Below the pieces are notes generated by a model that worked only from the letters and a program-made list of their open reading frames with translations, was not told the origin of the DNA and did no database searches. 64,000 nt of DNA from Coptis chinensis (Eukaryota > Streptophyta > Magnoliopsida > Ranunculales > Ranunculaceae), in NCBI GenBank assembly GCA_015680905.1, contig CM027381.1:65709501-65773500 (forward strand), read 5' to 3'. The position numbers and the translations under genes are program-made. Positions 23,767 through 35,911 of the stretch are shown here, piece after piece. The stretch's first letter is position 1. The number at the start of each line of letters is the position of its first letter.

Positions 23767-24127
23767 CAGTTTTTTAGACTTCTGTCCCCAGCAAGTTTGC
23801 TAATTAAATTTCCGTCCCTAGTTCTTTTATTATTAGACTTCCATCCCCAATTTCACAGCATGACCAAGTCAGCTCTCATTGACTTGATTCCATCCTTTTG
23901 GTGAATGTGCAATGTCAAATCTACCCCTCACCATATAAAATGTCCAAAATACCCATTGACTCTTCCAAGACCAAAATCATTCCAATTGCCACGTGTCATC
24001 ATCCTATCTATTTAATCCAACGTACACCAAATATTTTCTTAAATGACACACACTACCCTTGCTTACCAAAAATTACCGAACTACCCTCACTCATGTTTAC
24101 CTTTTTTGCCATGTGTCATCATCCTAA
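23767..24127. repeat. Left terminal inverted repeat of the MULE-like element
   Basis: Matches the reverse complement of 41309-41617. It contains segments absent from the right copy, near 23785-23815 and 23866-23890. Open frames across it are not protein-coding. Confidence 0.85.
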
Positions 24128-24314
24128 CTTATGATCTCAATGGTCGAGAACACCTCATGCAATACACGTCTCAGTGAGTGATGATGACATCACCATCTTC
24201 TTCCATCAAACAAAGGCACGAACAAAACTGTAGCAAGCCCCAAGTTCCAGCCAAAATTCAAAACAAATCAAACGAATCAGTTATCAAAACTTATTCATAA
24301 TTTGCCAATCAAAC

Positions 24315-24643
24315 TGTAGTAGCCATATTCAGGGATGTATCACATAGGTACTGGGCCAAGAGATAAGGCCCAGACCACAGTATGTGTTGAGCCAAGGAAA
24401 GGCCCAAGACTAGACTAGGCCCCATGAGGTAAACCTAAGAGAGGGATATAAAAAGGAAGAGAGAGGGGAGTAAGGGGGAGGAAGAAGAAGAGAGGCATAG
24501 AGGGATGAGGAGAGAGGTGAACTACGGCGGCTTGATCCCGAAATGGGTACGTAGGTAACCGAATTGGTGCAGCCGATCCAAAATAGAGAGTGAATTTGAG
24601 TAAATTTAGAGAGTCGCGAGATTCGCAGTAATAGGGTGCAACA
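24315..24643 (+). repeat. 5' LTR of the non-autonomous element
   Basis: 329 bp, TG...CA borders. Contains GGGATATAAAAAGGAAG, a possible TATA box, near 24447-24455. Nearly identical to 40020-40348. Confidence 0.9.
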
Positions 24644-24645
24644 AA

Positions 24646-24663
24646 TGGCGCCGTCTGTGGGGA
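24646..24663 (+). other. tRNA primer-binding site
   Basis: TGGCGCCGTCTGTGGGGA, two bases after the LTR, a primer-binding string common in plant Ty3/Gypsy elements. It supports the LTR call and its orientation. Confidence 0.75.
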
Positions 24664-25924
24664 TCATGAAGCTAATATCATTCGTGTAGTGGAGTACGTT
24701 GATTGTAGAAATTAGACAAAAGTGGCATCATCTAACTCTCGTTATCATTTTTAAACAGCTAGACGTCAGTTTGTACTCTGTTAAGGGTTTCAAGGGCTTG
24801 TTGGATCTTGCCGCTGGCGATGCTTTGAATTTCGGTCGAGTTGGGAAAAGACTACCTAGAGTGATGACTGTGGCTGGAATTATCGTTGCACTGGAGATGA
24901 GAACCGCAATAGTGTCAACTCTGATATTCCTTCTTCAATATCTCATGAGCATATGATAAGTGTGGGAAATCAGCTTCCACTGCGTGCCCACCGGAGATCT
25001 GATAGTGATGGAGTATGGTATGTCAGCTGGGATGAGGATGTAATTTCTGTTGTTGTCGATGGTGGTGAATGGGTCAGATCTGGTGGTGAGTGGAGAGATG
25101 GGTAGAGAAGATGGGGGAAATCGGTTGGTCTGGACCCATTTCAAATCGGGGCAAAATGGGCTTATTGGGATGTTTTGGGCCTATTAGTTATCTGGTGAAG
25201 CTGTGAAGTAGAAGGAGTCCGTTGAATGCATTTTCTCATATCTGGAAAAATGGGGTGCTAAGCCTCGTTCAAAGGGTCGGGTGCTAACATCCTACGTGCG
25301 ATTCTTTGGTCTTTGGTGTTCTTGTTGGTTTGACAAGCTACAGCGGATTGTTCATCAGGAAGAAGTATGGCTCTTGCGGTGCCTAAGTGAATTACTGGCT
25401 ACCGTGATATTGATGAAAGTTTATAATAGTCCAATTGTTTAGTTATGTTGAGGAATTTTAATAACAAATAATAGTAGGCTCGGAGGGTTGCGGGGGAAGG
25501 CGAGTGGAGCTAAGGAATGGAGAATAACAAGATCGAATGGGGTTTTGATGAGGATGATTCCTACACAATTGTTCTTCATGCCCGGTCCGGTGGATGTGTG
25601 GACGAGCATGTTAGTTGCATTTGGTCATTTTATCCTTTGTTTTCGCAGTTCATTAACAAAGGCCTTGCCAACTCGACATTAGTACAATCCTCGGTGGGGT
25701 AAAAGGTGTTGCTGTTGCAACTCGATTGTGACGATGGTGACAATGGTGGGTGGTGACGATGGGTAAATAATGAAATGATGGTGTTGTTTTGGTGGTACTG
25801 ATCGGTGGTTCTGGTTTGAGAAGGTGGTGACAACCAGGCCGTCGATGGAAGGTGATGGTGGTGCAGACAACTGATTGAGTGATGGAAGGTGCTAGCGGTG
25901 ATTAGAGATGGGTGCCTGGAACTA
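24664..25924. other. Interior of the LTR element, unrecognised
   Basis: Only short frames. One, at 24780-24956 plus, reads GLLDLAAGDALNFGRVG, and one at 25517-25702 plus is acidic. Both look protein-like but I recognise no family, so they may be further captured pieces. 25690-25880 is GGTGGTGA-rich low-complexity sequence. Confidence 0.4.
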
Positions 25925-25958
25925 GTGGCTGTTGGTTTTAATTGTTGGTCTTGGCAGT
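25925..25958. repeat. Left copy of a 34-bp direct repeat flanking the COBRA piece
   Basis: Starts GTGGCTGTTGGTTTTAA. The matching copy, with one mismatch, is at 36354-36387, immediately beyond the other end of the COBRA-derived sequence. Confidence 0.8.
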
Positions 25959-27109
25959 ATCATTTATGGAAGCATAAGGCATTAAAGACTTGTAATTGAA
26001 GCTGAAGATCTTTGTCAGATTGTTGAGATTAGGGTGTTGGACGACCAAGTTCCACTGTGTGTAGTTCATCCTATAATTGAAGTTTGTAATTGTGATCTTC
26101 ACCCGCCAATACTCTTTGTAGTTGAGTTTTACATGCCAATGAACTCGGATTGGGCACATATGGTTGGTACACTGGACTAGAGGCGTATAGCTATTTTTAC
26201 CTTGGCCGGCAATAGCTGACTCTAAGTAAGGCGAGTCTCCCATGACACAGCTTCCTGGCTGAGTTATGTTATTTTGACAGCACAAGTGCAAGTAGGGCAG
26301 TCGACAATTGTATCATTGTAGAAGGAAGAGAGCGAGACACAGCAGGTAGGTGTCTTCTGTGATAGGAATTGTGAATAAGTGCAGGTCCACAAGTATATCC
26401 AGGACCTGGAGCTTTCAACGTAAAATTCTTTGGAACTTTAACTGTCTTGTTGGTAGTTCCTGCTGCACCTACACTAATCACTACATCAGAAAAGGCAAAA
26501 AACGACGGTAATTGCCGTCCTAAATCGAGATTTACGACGGAAAATGGTGTCCCAGAGTTCATCGCGAATAGCCCTGTCGTTAATATTAACGACGGGAAAA
26601 CATGTGGTAACTTGAATTAGAAATACGATGGGTGTGAGACATTTAATGCCGTCGTTAATTTTAGGACATTCAAAACCGTCGCAAATCTCCTTTCTACGGG
26701 AACTATATATTTTCAAATCTAAAACGTACCCACCCGTCGTAAATTTGCGTCCTAAATTTAGGACACACATTTCCGTGATATATTGTTGTTGGAAAGTCAT
26801 TTAACGACACTATGCCCCGTCGTGTTTGTTTAAATTAATGTTTTTTTTAATAATTAATGTTTTTTTGGTAGAACCTATATTTCCTTGACATCGATACTAA
26901 ATACTACCTAATTCTCATTCTCAGATCATAAAATCAATTACACAAACAACATACTAAAACAACACATTTCAAAAATTGATATATTATAAATTGGTTTTCC
27001 AAAATTTACAATGTTTTCGAAAGTAATAACTAGGCTTTTAAAAGTACACAAGTCATAATAAGAACATAATGGAAAACCACCTCCACTATTAGATATGCTC
27101 ATATCGTTG

Positions 27110-29200
27110 AAGCTATTCTACTTGAACCCAGACTGCATAGACGAAAATCCTCCCTTATTGCCTCTACTCTTATCAATCTGCAAACCATAGGAAATGTTTT
27201 TATTAGCCATATGCATAAGTTGGATATGGATTGTTCAGTTCTTAACTTCGTTGAAAGTGGTACATGAAAACTTCAGATCGTATCCTTGTTCAACAGGAAG
27301 GAATAAAGTAAAAGTAGTGTATGCATGAAAAGTCAAAACAAAGTCAAAACGGTATGGCATCTGAAGGGAAAAAAGAGAGCTAGCTAGAAATTGCCTTAAG
27401 ATAATTAAAATACCTTATTATCTGATCCTATAGTCCAAAAGGATTGGTATACAAGACCTAGTAATACAGGGATCCTGTCGAAAGAGAAATCAAAGGCTTC
27501 ATTATGTTAGAATATTCTTCCCAAGTCAAACTTTTGGTGAAGATAATGCTATTTTATCATCGTCTACAATATGTATATAATACCTTGCCGCCAATTTCCT
27601 CTTGAGGCACTTCCATAAGGATCATCATTTTCACCATCTTTCTTGTACTGGTGAACCACAGAATAATGAATATTAGAATATACCTATTTAATGAAGAGTT
27701 ATTCTCCGTGCAATTACAAAGAATGATCTATATGTAACTTCTTCTCTATGTCGGGTCGGAATGAACCCGAACACAAAAGCCCGATTGGATTGTCTTTCAT
27801 GCGGGGCTGGAATTAAAAGGAACCGGCTTGAGCTCATTCATTATAGGGCTAAGCCCGGGGTCATTTTTAGGCTTGTTTTATCATCTTATCAATCAAGAAC
27901 CCTTCACCGCTTGAGCCAATGCCTATGACCCCAGACGGTATGTGGCAACCCTCCCCCTCTCAGGTTAGTTAAATTACTTAGTGACGTTCTGCATAAACAT
28001 ATCAATGTTATATATATACTCACAGTTTGAGCTGGTACAGATGACCGAGCAGTTGATTGATTAGAATAGACGTCTTGAGCTCCATAGAAAATAGACGAGC
28101 TAAGATAATGTGGTTCAACCCTCTCGTCTTGGAAAATGGAACTTCAGCCTCTGTTTGATGCATTTTGCCCTTGACCCCCAGTGGTCTGTGAAGCATTTCC
28201 TGAACCAGACATACAACTTCAGAGACTCTGGAGGATTTCTTGACTTGCATAAAACTTTACCATACCATTACAAATATTTAAAACAAGTTATTCTGAAATA
28301 GGGTTGCTAAAATTGGAATTTTACTGCCTCTTTGTATAGCATACGAGGACAACTGAGTACTGAACGAAACATACTAAACCTATTTACGACAAGCTCATAT
28401 TCGTCCATGCAAGTACAACATACGAATTGATAATATTTCTCTAAATGACTTAATTGGTAATTGATACATATCCACCACATGTGAATGAGTGTACATATAA
28501 ATGACTATTTTCGTTTATTAGTACCAAAGATTGCGATTAGCGAGACCTGTCTTACAGGCTTCAGTTTTCATAGATTCTAGACATAGAAATTTGAAGAACG
28601 AGATTCCGACAATACATGCAGAAAGTATTTTCTATATCTTCTATCAGTGAGTACCTGATAGAATAATACTTCTATTATGACATTTTATTATATAACACTG
28701 TATTGTATTTCAGACACATGTCAGGCATTTTCCAATAGATGTAAGGACACGCTTCAGTAATGGATCAACAATATAACATTATAATGTGATCAAGTACGGC
28801 ATTGAGAGGTGAGGCAAGTGGAGCAAGATTATTATCTTGAATGTCTCAATATATATCAACAAGCTTGTAAGGACAACTTCATTTCCTTCTTTGTTGCTTG
28901 TCTTTTCTGTTAATTGGTTTATTGTCAGTCAAATTAATACTAGAGGAGGTCAAAAAAAAAAAAATTACAATTTCTGGCATCTTTCACGCATAACCTTTAG
29001 CATAAAACACAGATCAAGCATTGGGGTAGTACTAAGTACAAACAGAGAGAAGATAAAATCAATCGAGTTCACTAACTATAATGGACAGGAAGCTAACCTG
29101 ATCCAGAACATTTCCATGTGTATCTTGGATAAGGGGACGGTAATCTCCAAGGAAAAACTGCCACAAAAGATGAAAAGGGATTATAGCATACGGTAATCTC
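27110..29200 (-). pseudogene. Exons of an unidentified host-like gene within the CACTA element
   Basis: Several minus-strand segments look like exons with splice borders. Near 29100-29190: FFLGDYRPLIQDTHGNVLDQ before a GTTAGC donor. Near 28022-28240: a Gly/Asn/Ser-rich segment with PHYLSSSIFYGAQDVYSNQ before GTGAGT. Near 27594-27655: KKDGENDDPYGSASRGNW. Near 27115-27180: a terminal exon, DKSRGNKGGFSSMQSGFK, then stop. Their order and strand fit one transcript's 3' end. The 28-kb exon has an in-frame stop. I do not recognise the family. A charged segment at 30285-30410 (EEAKLRRVNGKRSREAAVAQ) may belong to it as well. Confidence 0.45.
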
Positions 29201-30825
29201 AAAGTTAAAACGGATATATGCATACTACTCATGCGCCAACTAAACATAAAATTTAATTTTAAAAAGTGAAGTTAAGAAATATTTTATCAAGGTTCAAGAA
29301 GTGAACCTACTCAATCACTCGATCTGGTCATGTCAATCCTATTGTTAGTGGCAGTGAACATTAGCACGTCCCTTCTGGGGTTTTGCTCACCGACCATTGC
29401 ATTAAATTCTTTGGTGACGGAAAGCTATACATCACCACTTAAGCTTTGAACTTTATTGGCTCTCATCCTCTTTTATACTATAGATTCCTTTGTATTGGAT
29501 AGGCAATTGCTTAGAAAAGTCAGCTGTCTTCTGCCAGGAAAGTAGGCTTCTTACGCGTTCTTTCTGAAGTAAGCGAAACCTCATATAGTTGAGTTTCGAA
29601 CTTAACTCTAGTCGACTTATTGAAAATAGGATCACGAACTAATTCTGATCTGAAAAGCCCGAGGAAACAAAGTAAGATTTTATATTCCGGGATCGACTTA
29701 GCTTTAGACCCGTCCGATTAGACCCTGGCTTAGCTGACTTACTACAAAGTAGTGCACTTATGTTCTTATCTTAGCTGAAAAGCAGAGATTCACTTTATTC
29801 CTAAACCGTAAAAGATGAGTGATATATGTCTAACTAAACTACAAAGAGGAGTTATGAACCACACAACCAAATATTCAGCAGTCAGTGAGGTTGTGCTGAA
29901 CACTATCCTAAAACCAATGGCTTTCCGAGATCAGCAGCCTAGCGACAAACTGCGTTGAACTAGGACCAACAGGTTGTCAATTATTATTGTATTGAACTAG
30001 TTTGTTAGGACCTAAACATTTAGATAACTTCACGAGTCCAAAAAATCAAATTACGAAAACATTTAGCTAGACTTTAGCCTTGTACAAACTCACTTGTTAT
30101 GTACTGCCATTAATTTAAATTGGTAGGCAAGGAACCTAGAGAACAATGCACAACTAGACATGTTCTTGCATAGAATCAAACCACCAAAACATGCCAAATG
30201 TGCAACCTGAGAATGACACCAAAGAAAAATGACTACTTGGTTGCATGATATTACCAATTCATGAGCAATTCGGGTGAACCTTTTCTTCGGATCTCTGTTG
30301 TGCTACGGCTGCCTCTCTAGAGCGTTTTCCATTTACTCGCCGAAGTTTTGCTTCTTCATTGGATTCATCATCTACAAACTTTTCAGTGGATTCATAGTGT
30401 GTAATCGACACTACAAAGGTTAGAACAGATTTCACTTCTACTTCTCAATGGAAAGTTCCTCGAACCTCCAAAAAGTTGGTTAACTAGAAAACACTTTTAG
30501 ACTCAAATGTTAATTATTAGAATTGAAGAATCATATTTCTTGGTGTCTATTAGAAAATCAACATCCCTTCAAAGGTTAAAAAAAACATTAAAATAACTTG
30601 AGACATAATTAAGAAAGAAGATCAGGAGGGAAAAAAAAGAGAGATTCTCTTACGGGTCTATTCGACATATTTTCTTGAAAGTTAGTGCAGCATGTGTTTC
30701 TCCAAAACCAGTTTCATTTAGACTGTCAAAAGTAGAGACCAAGTTTGTACTCAGCACACAAATCTTGGATTGATTTTGTTCAGACAATTGCAAAGGTAAA
30801 TATTAAGGAGTTAGACTCGGATTAC

Positions 30826-31228
30826 ATACTCTTGGATTTTGTGAATAACAAAGTTGTCACTTGCCTCCCATTGTTCATGTACGTCCTCTACAAACTGTAA
30901 AGATTCAATGCAACCCGTAAACACAGGAATGTATAAGTAATAACGGAACAATATCTTATCAAATAAAAACACTGCCCAACATTGCCTTCTCAACAACAAG
31001 TGAAATAAACTGTGATATTTTCTCGTTATTTTCTTTTTGAAAAAAATGACTTGCCACGAAAGGCATAATGGTTGTCTGTGCAGACTAAAAGTTTTAAGTA
31101 AATCTAAACATAGAAAGGAAAAGTCGCAAACTAAATAGAAATTATTAAGTTGCAAATACCTCCTGACTCTTTGTTACAACGGGTTCACTAATTCCTCTTA
31201 AACGCTTGACCACAGGATGACCATTCAG
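30826..31228 (-). pseudogene. Two exons of a TIM44-like mitochondrial import gene
   Basis: TIM44 tethers the mtHsp70 import motor to the TIM23 channel. Exon at 31160-31228 reads LNGHPVVKRLRGISEPVV then TKSQE; exon at 30826-30894 reads FVEDVHEQWEASDNFVIHKI then QEY. Each is 69 nt with AG/GT borders, and together they match the conserved stretch of plant TIM44 between the coiled-coil and C-terminal domains. No other TIM44 exon was recognised, including the C-terminal domain, so this is a captured fragment travelling in the CACTA element. A pyrimidine-rich, leader-like segment near 35460-35550 on the same strand could be its 5' exon, which is speculation. Confidence 0.72.
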
Positions 31229-31239
31229 CTAAGAACATA

Positions 31240-33156
31240 GACAGATTAGTTTCATAGAATTGTCTACCCAGAAAATACAGAAAAAGATCTTGCTCTGTCC
31301 TACTCCAAGTCCAAGTGTCTCTTTATACGATCGACTTCAAACATCAAAATTGGTACACAAAATATAATAGGTTCAAAAAGAGAATATCTTTAATTAGTTT
31401 AACTCTTTCGAGTAGTAGTTGCTTACCCAAATAAATAACTAGAAACAATACAATTAATTAACCGAACCATCATTCATTACATCAATCGAGAACAAAATTA
31501 AGATTTTGATACTAATTATATTCCGTACTTCCCATAGTGTTTTGCATAATTATTGTGGACCTAATTTAGTTGTTTAGAACCTACCACGATCGCACATACC
31601 CATGTGCCGATCGTACAATGCCCGTACGCCTCCCTCATATAATGGGAACTACTCCGTTAGCCATATTCTAGTGGGACATCAGCCTTGAATATGGATGCAC
31701 GGAAGCCCAGACTATGTGAGTCCAAAAAGAGCCTCAACTGGCTAACAAGTGCACACCTCAACGTTTCTAATAAAGACGGAGAAAATATAATCAATCTGCC
31801 ACACAAGGGCTAACAATAAACTTCCACTTCTTCTGGGCATCGCCACAAAGGCACTTAGTTCATTACCTTGCAGAAGTGGAAGGCCCTACTCCTCAGGACA
31901 TTGGCACTAAGGCATTTAGTTTAGTTTCCTTTCGGAGGGGTAAAATAAACATCAAGGAGTTCTGGTAGTTATAACCTAATTAGACTATGTATACACCTTT
32001 CATTTTTGTCCTTATCCACGTAACAAAGTTTCAAATCAATAACAATACGATATTTCAAGCAAATCTCAACATATAATAATCAAGCTTAAGATCATGCATT
32101 CTAAGCAAATATCATTATGTCAAGAATATGAATTTCAGCCACAATTTAAAATAATAATCAAACAGACATTGTATTATATAGGAAAATATTCATCAATCAA
32201 TCGGTTAAGTATATTTATAATAACCAAGATTAAAACCATGTTTAACCACACTCTACTAAAACAGTCCTAATTTTCTCTATATAAGTTGGATTGACACAAA
32301 TCCAAAGGGGTCAGAAACTACACTCCAATCTCTACAATGTTTGTTCATACCCAAAAACCTAATTCCCACTCAGAAATTCACTTGACCTGATTGTAAACCG
32401 AAGGTTATCAGGAAAAATCCTGATTGACCTTTCTTCACTAAAACTGTCGTAACTTCCTTTGTATAACTTGGATTAGTACAAGGTAAATTGGGTTTGAAAC
32501 ATAATTAAATTACCTACAACTAACGTTTAGACCATGAAAACAGGTTCTTAACAGAAAATTCACAGAACGCGACCAAACACAGAACTTGGTCAGAAAAATC
32601 CTGATGGACCTCTCTGTATTAAAACAGTCTTAACTTACTGTGTAGATATTGAAACGAGGTGAATCCAACTGTATTGGAAAGAAGACTTGCAGATCTAAAA
32701 ATCTTATTCAAGCCCCAAGACCTCATTCCCAAGCATGATTTTTCAGGACTCTTCTGAACCGACCCCAGAAAACTAAACCAAGAAAACTACTGCTTACATA
32801 CTATATTATCAATTCATCTTCCTACACATATATGTTATGACGAATAGAAAAGCATCATAAGATAAAAATAAATCATACACATAGTTAATATAAACAAATT
32901 ACTAAGTACTCACTAGTTTCACGCAATAAGAATCAAATGAGGGGTTGTTCTTCATGAGTAACAACGATATCCTCGGTCCTAAGCAAGGCTCACTCACAAG
33001 CGTTTCTCTCATAGCTTCTTCTTACCTCACTCTTCTTCTCCTTCTCCCCCACAATGTTAGCAATAAAGTATAAATATATTTCAATCTATTTATTTCTAGA
33101 TTATTTCCTAACCATTTAAAATAAATAACCATGTGATAAAAATTGGGGATGTTACA
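31240..33156 (-). mobile_element. Decayed chromovirus-type LTR within the CACTA element
   Basis: On the minus strand the right edge (33156) starts TGTAACATCCCCAATTTTTA, the usual start of Tekay/Del-type LTRs. Inside, three diverged copies of a unit of about 175 bp carry AAAATCCTGATTGACCT and AAAACTGTCGTAACTT-like segments (near 32262, 32420 and 32600). The left limit is not defined; 31240 is only a bound. No coding part was seen. Confidence 0.5.
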
Positions 33157-33556
33157 ACAACAATTCAAGAGCTTAAGACATATAATGTTTAATCATCTTA
33201 AGACATATAATGTTTAATCATGTTTAATCATCTTTAAGACATATAAGACTGGTCAAAGAAATGGTACTGCATGGACAAATCTTAGTTTATATGGTAATTT
33301 CAAAGTAATATTCATCGAACAACTCGAAGTATAAGAAAAATCGGGTAAATATGCATCAAATGCACTTTGTTAGGGTGCTAACACAAGTAATGTACCCGAG
33401 GGATTTTGGGTACACAACTTCAAGAATAAAAATAAGTCTAGTTTTAGATATGCATTAATACCGGTATGAGACCATATTCAATAGCAAAAATCAAGATTTT
33501 AAGAAATCAATAATCTAGTATTATATATACCCCGAGGCTTAAATGCACGGTCCCTC

Positions 33557-33847
33557 TGCCCGCCCGGTCTTGGCGAGAACTTTGGTAGCTTCAAGGGCCT
33601 CTTTCATGCTGCATCCGGAGGCAATAATGGCACGGACAATGGCACCCTGAAGAAGATCCAGCTAATGGTGTTGTCCTGCATAGTCCATGGCAGCCATACA
33701 AGCATACCGAAGCGAGGGGAGCAGGTCCATGGGCGTTTATTGACACCGATGAAGAAGAGGCACCGGTGGCACCAAGAAACACCCAAAGAACAACAAGCAA
33801 GCGGAGGTCCATGGCAGCAGCGACACCCAGCTAGTAAGGAGTTATAG
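33557..33847 (-). other. Protein-like minus-strand segment, unidentified
   Basis: From the ATG at 33812 one frame begins MDLRLLVVLWVFLG, signal-peptide-like, but another frame downstream reads AIVRAIIASGCSMKEALEAT and LAKTGRAEGPCI, which also looks coding. GC content is higher than in the flanks. Probably another captured exon or two in different frames. No family was recognised. Confidence 0.35.
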
Positions 33848-35911
33848 ATAACAACTAATCTATCAAAACTAGAATCTTAGTAAGGTACATCTAGATAACA
33901 CTGTGCTTGTTATAAGGAGTTATAGCGACACCAGAAGAAAGAAGTTGATACTGTCTTAATAGATTTGAATGTTTTTAACTTGCATACCCCCTGGTTTTCT
34001 GGAACAACAAAAAGGAAAACCACAAGATGAGAAGCTTTCCCTTACAACAGAGGACAAGGAAATGTTTCCTAGAAACAACATCTATAACAATCATGTTTTT
34101 CTAACGCATGAACTCAATAGTCAGCCAAAATGGCAGCTAGCTTAGTTGGTAAAGTCAGCGGGCCTAAGCATCCACAGACCACGTAAAGACCTAGAGATAC
34201 TCACCAGCAAAATTACACGGTTAAATATCAAATCGAAAGAAACAAAGAATTAAGAATCCTGAATGCTATATAATGAGCCTCAAAATAGGCCAACATTTTA
34301 AGTTAACTATAAATATTATGGTAGTGGTAGTCCATCGATCCGAATCCAAAAATATAATGATGAAGTTTTTTTTTTTTACGGTGAAGGTTAAATTAATAAA
34401 TTGTAATAGATCAAATGTAATGATGAAGTTATGAAGACAGGATGAATTATATTAATACCATTTTACATATTGAAGTTAACAAAGATAAGATATGAGGAAG
34501 TTAAAGAAAATATACCATTACTATGAAGAAAGAAGTTATATACCTTAATATACCTTATTTGTATCATACCCACATGAACCTGCAAATCAATTAACAAATG
34601 ATTAGTAGATAACCATTTGTACATCTAATGTCATCTATATTTTATCAAAATATTCCAAATATAGCCAAAAAAACTTCCACTTCAAAGATTTGCTTTTAGA
34701 TCGGACTAAGGTCATTAGGGGACCACGAGGGTGGGAGACTCTTGTAATAGGGAGTTATTTCTTTGTTCTTTTGTTTTCTTTCTACGTAGTCATACTGATA
34801 CAATTGAGGTACTCGCTCACTAGTTGTACTTGATGTGCTTTTGCACCCCATTCTAATAAAGTTTACTTATAAAAAAAAAATGCACAGAAACCATAAATTT
34901 TCACAATTGAGATTTTGGAATTTTGGAATTTTTAAAAAGCCCCGACCATGTTTTAGATACCAAACGGACACATTTTAAATTTGAGCAGACAAAGCTTCGG
35001 ACTTCATGCATTAAATCTGGGCAGTCTAACAACACGACCACTCATTCCTTCAAAGTGAAACTGAACTAAAAGTGCAATGCAAATTTCTATATTATATAAA
35101 GACCACTAAAAGCAAATCATTTCAAGTAAGCTTGTATTATCGGTTTCGATATCTAAGAAAAGTATCTTTAACATTCAATTATTATTCTTACAAAACCCAT
35201 GACAATTTTAATTAGGTCGGATAATAAAATCATGCCAACAGTACAATCACATCAAAATACTACAACAAAAAACATAAGCTTTTACATTTTAAGGAGTGGA
35301 ATGAAGAAACCCTGGACAATGTTAAAAACACAATAAATCCAAAAATTTAAGAAATTGAGCCAATTAAAAAAAAAAACACAACCCTAGATTGAAAATTGAG
35401 GTTCAACAATTGAGGCACTTAAAAAAAACGAAGATTGATGAAAGAGAGAGAGGGAGAGAGTGGGTTACCAAAACTTGAAGGGGAGAGAGAGATGTACCGA
35501 CTCTTGTCGATTTTGAGAGAGATTTGAAGCTTACGTACTGTCAAACCACTACCACCAAAGATTTACTGTCAGAGCCCTCCCACAAAAGCCTCACTTTCTT
35601 CTTATACTAGGGTTAGGGTTAGTGAAAGAAAGAAAGAAATATTGGGCGGGGTAATCAATTATTAGTGAAATATTGGGCGGGCAAAAAACAAGGGCAATAA
35701 AATCATCTACGACGGTCACCAAAACTGGAAGAGCACAAAATGTCTCGTCTCTAATTTGGGACGAAAGCTTGTGTCCTTTAGTCACCCCAAGTCAACCTAA
35801 AACCCAACTACGATGGGGTCAAACAATTTAAGACGGTAGCTAATGTTCCTAATTTGAGACGGGTTATATAGTCCCAAGAGTGTGTCCTAATTCTTAAATT
35901 CTGGTGTAGTG
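33848..35911. other. CACTA interior and right subterminal region, no gene
   Basis: AT-rich, intron-like sequence. GA-rich runs lie near 35440-35500 and the subterminal CACTA motifs start near 35700. A tRNA-like box string at 34135-34200 was not convincing. Confidence 0.45.

Larger units (their letters stand above)
26479..35911. mobile_element. 9.4-kb CACTA (EnSpm/CMC) transposon inside the COBRA piece
   Basis: Left end CACTACATCAGAAAAGG at 26479, right end the reverse complement of CACTACACCAGAATTT at 35911. A 3-bp duplication, AAT, at 26476-26478 and 35912-35914 is diagnostic of this superfamily. The first 300 bp have repeated ACGACGG-type subterminal motifs in both orientations and the right end has related CGACGGT and GACGGG motifs, as usual for CACTA ends. 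No TNPA/TNPD-like transposase was found. The interior holds minus-strand exons of host-like genes (see the TIM44 and unknown exons) and a decayed LTR, so it is a non-autonomous, gene-carrying element. Confidence 0.85.

Noticed and set aside
23898..24134. 78-codon plus frame and its 138-codon counterpart on the minus strand at 41138-41554
   Set aside because: Both lie in the terminal inverted repeats of the MULE-like element, so the similarity reflects the repeat and not a gene pair.
34135..34200. Possible tRNA (TAGCTTAGTTGGTAAAG and a GGTTAAATATCAAATC-like string)
   Set aside because: The A-box-like part is suggestive, but no acceptor stem or proper anticodon arm could be paired.
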